From Actinomycetota bacterium (GTDB taxonomy: Bacteria; Actinomycetota; Acidimicrobiia; Spongiisociales; ZC4RG35), in contig QGUS01000065.1 in NCBI GenBank assembly GCA_003242515.1, forward strand, positions 1 through 7,880: a DNA stretch of 7,880 nucleotides, read 5' to 3'. The notes beneath the pieces are model-generated. The model saw nothing but the letters and a program-made list of their open reading frames with translations, did no database searches and was not told where the DNA came from. The translations under genes and the position numbers were made by a program. Shown here piece by piece: positions 4,694 to 7,880 of the stretch (positions are counted from its first letter, which is position 1; each line of letters opens with the position of its first letter).

Positions 4694-5668
4694 TCACTCC
4701 ATACCTTTGGCAAGTCTCTCGAGCACCGTCCCCAGCTTCACGGGGTCGTGCGCCGGCCAGTCCGCATCATGGTCGGCGACGTCGGCTCTGACGATTCGCC
4801 AACCCAGCTCGGCGGCCTCGTCGGGGCCGAGGTCAACGCGGCTCAGGCCCGGGGGCACGGCGAGGTCGCCGTCGTGGACCACCACCACCCCGGGGCCCTC
4901 CACCCCGCACTGGTCCTTGAGGGCGCGCAGGTGGTCGGCACCGGTGAGGCCCAGCGTCTCCCCGTCCTGGGTGACCAGGTTGAGGACGAAGACGCGCTGT
5001 GCCGCCGAGGCCAGCACGGCGGGCGCCAGCATCTGCACCTTCAGGGCGGCCAGAACGGACGTGTAGAGGCTCCCGGGCCCGATGACGATCTGGTCGGCCC
5101 GGGCCACCGCCTCGAGGGCGGCCTGGCAAGCCTCGGTGTCGGTCGGCTCGATGGATAGGTCGGTGATCCGGCCGCGGCTCCGTGCGATCTGGAGCTGCCC
5201 TACGACCTCCCGGCCGTCGACGATCGCCTTGAGCCTCACGGGCTTCTCGGCGACCGGCACCACCCGCCCCATGGCGCCCAGCATGCGTGCCGCACTGTCC
5301 ACGGCGGTGGCGAAGTCCCCGAACACGTCGGTGAGGGCGGCGAGGATCAGGTTCCCCAGCGAGTGGTCGGCGACGTCGCCCTCCGCGAACCGGTAGGCGA
5401 AGAGCTCCGACCACATCGACGGCTCCGGTGTTAGGGCGAGGAGGCACCTCCGCACGTCCCCGGGCGGCGGGATCCCGAGCCCGGCGAGGAGCCGCCCCGA
5501 GGATCCCCCGTCGTCGGCGACGGAGACGAGGGCCGTGATGTCCCCGGCGTAGGTCTGGATCGCCTCCAGGGCCGCCGCCTGCCCGTGGCCGCCGCCGATG
5601 GCCACGACGGCGGGCCCTTGCGGGTCCAGCAGGAGCGGCGCAAGTGCTGTCTCGGTCTGTGTGATCAA
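4694..5668 (-). CDS. yvcK: YvcK/CofD-like gluconeogenesis and envelope factor
   Basis: A 324-aa member of the YvcK branch of the CofD-like family. In other bacteria these proteins bind UDP-GlcNAc or UDP-Glc, are needed for growth on gluconeogenic carbon sources and support cell-wall synthesis; no transferase activity is established. Motifs: VVAIGGGHG (21-29, Rossmann glycine loop), VSVADDGGSSGRL (48-60), IPPPGDVRRCLLAL (66-79), HSLGNLILAAL (102-112), IGPGSLYTSVL (196-206) and NLVTQDGETLGLTGADHLRAL (230-250). Length is usual. The best start is TTG 5668, sharing TTGA with the rapZ stop, because homology begins shortly after it. No clear Shine-Dalgarno precedes it, so translation probably depends on coupling to rapZ. 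The open frame reaches 5773, but that part is antisense-like Arg/Pro-rich sequence over the rapZ 3' end. whiA normally comes next; here pgk does. Confidence 0.93.
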   Translation of the reverse strand: MITQTETALAPLLLDPQGPAVVAIGGGHGQAAALEAIQTYAGDITALVSVADDGGSSGRLLAGLGIPPPGDVRRCLLALTPEPSMWSELFAYRFAEGDVADHSLGNLILAALTDVFGDFATAVDSAARMLGAMGRVVPVAEKPVRLKAIVDGREVVGQLQIARSRGRITDLSIEPTDTEACQAALEAVARADQIVIGPGSLYTSVLAALKVQMLAPAVLASAAQRVFVLNLVTQDGETLGLTGADHLRALKDQCGVEGPGVVVVHDGDLAVPPGLSRVDLGPDEAAELGWRIVRADVADHDADWPAHDPVKLGTVLERLAKGME

Positions 5669-6531
5669 CGGTGGATGTCCCTGTGCTGAACGGCGACGCG
5701 GATGCCCTGCTCCTTGAGCCGCTTCGCGATCTCCTCGGCGATGGCCACCGACCTGTGGTGGCCACCGGTGCACCCCACCCCGATCGACAGGTAGGACTTC
5801 GCCTCCGCCTCGAACTTCGGGATCATGAACTCCAGGAGGTCGTCGACCTTCTGGACGAAATCCTGGGCCCCCTCCGACCGCATCACGTACTCGCGCACCG
5901 GCTCGTCGGTGCCGACCATGTCCTTCAGCTCCGGCTCCCAGTGCGGGTTGGGGAGGAAGCGGACGTCGAAGAGCAGGTCGAGGTCACGGGGCGTCCCGTG
6001 CTTGAACCCGAACGACCGGATCGACACGCGCATCGGCCGCGGGGCGGCCTCTTCGCTGAACAGGGAGACGATCCGTTGCCGCAGCTCGTGGACGTTGAGG
6101 CTGGTGGTGTCGATGACCACGTCGGCCATCTCCCGGAGCGGCTGCAGCATCTCCCGTTCGGCCTGGATCGACTCGGCGATCGTGTCGTGGCCGAGGGGGT
6201 GGGGCCGCCGGTTCTCCTCGTACCGCTTGATGATCACCTCGTCGTCGGCGTCGAGGAAGACGATCTGGGTGACGATGTTGTCCCGCCCCAGGGCGATGAG
6301 CGCGTCGCGGATCTGGTCGAGGGGGAGGCCGGAGCGGGCGTCGATGACCACCGCGAGGTGGGTGTGCTCCTCCGGGAGGTCGTGCGCCTTGACCACGGCC
6401 CCGAGCAGCGAGGGCGGAAGGTTGTCGATCACGACGTACTCCATGTCCTCGAGCACGTTGGCCGCGGCGGTCCGGCCGGCGCCCGACATGCCGGTGACGA
6501 TCAGGACGTGGGGTGCGTCGTGCGATTCCAT
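5665..6531 (-). CDS. rapZ: RNase adapter/nucleotide-binding protein RapZ
   Basis: A 288-aa RapZ (YvcJ-type) protein. In E. coli RapZ delivers the sRNA GlmZ to RNase E to control glucosamine-6-phosphate synthase. Actinobacteria lack that sRNA circuit as far as known, and the role here is probably envelope-related regulation with YvcK. The N-terminal P-loop domain has VTGMSGAGRT (12-21), with Arg20 where the Walker A lysine usually sits, then VIDNLPPSL (34-42) and VIDARSG (62-68). The C-terminal domain has FGFKHGTPRDLDLLFDVRFLPNP (174-196) and the signature GVGCTGGHHRSVAIAEEIA (251-269). Arg in the P-loop is familiar from actinobacterial homologues, so I do not read it as decay. The ATG at 6531 is 6 nt after uvrC. 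The stop overlaps the yvcK TTG by 4 nt. Length is normal. Confidence 0.94.
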   Translation of the reverse strand: MESHDAPHVLIVTGMSGAGRTAAANVLEDMEYVVIDNLPPSLLGAVVKAHDLPEEHTHLAVVIDARSGLPLDQIRDALIALGRDNIVTQIVFLDADDEVIIKRYEENRRPHPLGHDTIAESIQAEREMLQPLREMADVVIDTTSLNVHELRQRIVSLFSEEAAPRPMRVSIRSFGFKHGTPRDLDLLFDVRFLPNPHWEPELKDMVGTDEPVREYVMRSEGAQDFVQKVDDLLEFMIPKFEAEAKSYLSIGVGCTGGHHRSVAIAEEIAKRLKEQGIRVAVQHRDIHR

Positions 6532-6537
6532 GGGATG

Positions 6538-7880
6538 TCAGTTGTGTAGGGCAGCGTACAGGTCGGCGGCCACCGGCTCCGGAACGACCTCCGCCAGTTC
6601 CTCCACCTCGGCCTCCCTGAGCCGCTTCAGCGACCCGAACCGGCGCAACAGCTCGCGCTTGCGCTTCGGGCCCACCCCGGGCACGGAGTCGAGGATCGAG
6701 TCGACCATGCTCTTGGACCGGAGCTGCTGGTGGTAGGTGTTGGCGAAGCGGTGCGCCTCGTCCCGCACCTGCTGGAGCAGGTAGAGCGCCTCGGCGTCCC
6801 TGGGGATGCGCAGCGGCTCGGGACGTCCCGGCATGTAGACCTCCTCCATCCGCTTCGCAAGGCCGATGGCGGGGATGTCGAGGCCCAGCTCCTCCAGCAC
6901 CTTCACCGCACGGCCGAGCTGGCCGGCGCCGCCGTCGACCACCACGAGGCTCGGCGGGTAGCTGAACTTGCCGCCCTCCCCCGGCCCCTTCTCCCGTTCC
7001 CGGAGGTAGGCGGTGAAGCGCCGGCGGAGGGTCTCCTCCATGGCGGCGAAGTCGTCCTGGCCGTCCACGGTCTTGATCTTGAAGCGGCGGTAGTCGCTCC
7101 GCTTGGGCAGGCCGTCTTCGAGGACGACCATCGACGACACCGTGTTGGTGCCCTGCAGCGTCGAGATGTCGTAGGCCTCGATGCGGAGGGGCGCCTGGGA
7201 CAGGCCGAGCACCTCCTGGAGCGAGCGGAGGGCACGGGCCCGGGCGTTGTGGTCCCGCTGCCGGCTCATGCGGTGGCGGGCGAACGCCTCACGGGCGTTG
7301 GTGGCGGTTGTCTCGAGCAGCTTCCGCTTGCTCCCCCGCTGCGGGACCCGGACCTCCACCCGGGAGCCCCGGCGGTCGGCCAGCCACTCCTCGAGCAGCT
7401 CCCGGTCGTTGGGCTCCACGGAGACGAGGATCTCCTTCGGAGGCCGCTCCTCGCCGTAGACCTGGAGGAGGATCTGCGCCATCAGCTCGGGCTCGGTCAG
7501 CTCCTCGACCCGGTCGACGATCATCCCCCGCCGGCCCACGACCCGTCCCTTCCTCACGTTGAGGATCTGGAAGGACGCTTCCAGCTCGTCGCCCTCGAAG
7601 GCGACCAGGTCGTAGTCCTCGGCCTTCTCGGAGACGACCTCGGTGCGGAGAGTCGCCTTCCTGATGTCCTCGATGCGGTCGCGGTAGCGGGCGGCCAGCT
7701 CGAACTCCTCCCGTTCGGCCGCGGCCCACATGGACTGCTCCAGGTCGGCGATCACGCCCTCAGTGTCGCCCTGGAGGAAGGAGGCGAGGCCGTCGAGCAG
7801 CCCCTCGACCTCCTCCCGGCTCACCGCACCGAGGCAGGAACCGGGGAACTTCCCAATGGGAAAGAGAAGCAACGGACACC
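6538..7880 (-). CDS. uvrC: Excinuclease ABC subunit C, 5' end cut by the window edge
   Basis: The C-terminal ~447 codons of UvrC, which nicks DNA on both sides of a lesion in nucleotide excision repair with UvrA/UvrB. Residues are counted from the TTG at 7872, which is not the true start: the frame is open to 7880, and the N-terminal GIY-YIG domain (~160 aa) lies beyond. Visible are the end of the Cys motif region (1-18), the UvrB-binding UVR motif MWAAAEREEFELAARYRDRI (48-67), the RNase H-like 5'-incision domain with IEAYDIS (Asp235), VDGQDDF (Asp273/274), VVVDGGAGQL (Asp313) and RDEAHRFANTYH (His374), and a C-terminal helix-hairpin-helix pair (VPGVGPKRKRELLRRFGS, ~397-414). Catalytic residues are intact. 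Two of the three Fe-S motif cysteines expected in the visible part are replaced (Leu and Phe), with only Cys13 left. It leads the operon into rapZ. Confidence 0.95.
   Translation of the reverse strand, partial: CPLLLFPIGKFPGSCLGAVSREEVEGLLDGLASFLQGDTEGVIADLEQSMWAAAEREEFELAARYRDRIEDIRKATLRTEVVSEKAEDYDLVAFEGDELEASFQILNVRKGRVVGRRGMIVDRVEELTEPELMAQILLQVYGEERPPKEILVSVEPNDRELLEEWLADRRGSRVEVRVPQRGSKRKLLETTATNAREAFARHRMSRQRDHNARARALRSLQEVLGLSQAPLRIEAYDISTLQGTNTVSSMVVLEDGLPKRSDYRRFKIKTVDGQDDFAAMEETLRRRFTAYLREREKGPGEGGKFSYPPSLVVVDGGAGQLGRAVKVLEELGLDIPAIGLAKRMEEVYMPGRPEPLRIPRDAEALYLLQQVRDEAHRFANTYHQQLRSKSMVDSILDSVPGVGPKRKRELLRRFGSLKRLREAEVEELAEVVPEPVAADLYAALHN

Noticed and set aside
2864..6549. Long plus-strand open frames (2864-4168, 3640-4791, 4265-5158, 5671-6549)
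   Set aside because: They lie antisense to pgk, tpiA, yvcK and rapZ, are biased to Arg/Gly/His/Val, show no motif and are expected by chance at this GC content.
7864..7872. TTG 7872 as a real start of a short UvrC lacking the GIY-YIG domain
   Set aside because: The frame continues upstream to the edge with no stop and no ribosome-binding site is visible; the homology there is mid-protein.
1..7880. Mobile element, CRISPR array, phage or defence genes
   Set aside because: No transposase, integrase, direct-repeat array or attachment duplication was seen. A tRNA is a common integration site, but no integrase or repeated tRNA 3' end is present.

Overview
This is a GC-rich, mostly minus-strand bacterial chromosome segment. 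Gene order and protein families (uvrC-rapZ-yvcK followed by glycolytic genes and secG, plus DUF3054 and a RibD_C/DHFR-type protein) point to a high-GC actinobacterium. An Acidimicrobiia-like lineage is possible, but no 16S rRNA gene or other decisive marker is present. Both edges cut through genes, so this is probably a contig or a contig fragment.

Layout, left to right. Positions 1-357 (minus) hold the N-terminal part of a dihydrofolate-reductase-family (RibD_C) protein. Its last ~100 bases, next to the left edge, have lost nearly all A and T, which looks like a sequence-quality problem. A short divergent promoter region with a near-palindrome separates it from a DUF3054 membrane protein (440-808, plus). 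A 51-aa acidic protein with an SFPASDPP motif (790-945, minus) overlaps the DUF3054 3' end convergently. A DUF2087 protein follows (1000-1419, minus), then about 150 bp with no gene. Next, on the minus strand, come a strong intrinsic terminator (1569-1596), a class II tRNA-Leu with the rare anticodon AAG (1605-1694), and secG (1719-1958).

From 2031 to the right edge lies one tightly packed minus-strand operon, transcribed uvrC > rapZ > yvcK > pgk > tpiA > gpmA. Junctions are +6, -4, +1, -4 and -4 nt, so translational coupling is likely throughout. It joins DNA repair (UvrC), the RapZ/YvcK regulators of envelope and central carbon metabolism, and three glycolytic enzymes. The actinobacterial arrangement usually has whiA and gap between yvcK and pgk. 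Both are missing here, and gpmA has been added after tpiA. secG appears to have its own extended -10 promoter and is probably co-transcribed with the tRNA up to the terminator.

I found no mobile element, CRISPR array, defence system or clearly new multi-gene system. The most notable items are the tRNA-Leu(AAG), the UvrC that lacks two of the three visible cysteines of its Fe-S motif, the shortened regulator/glycolysis operon, and the small SFPASDPP protein.
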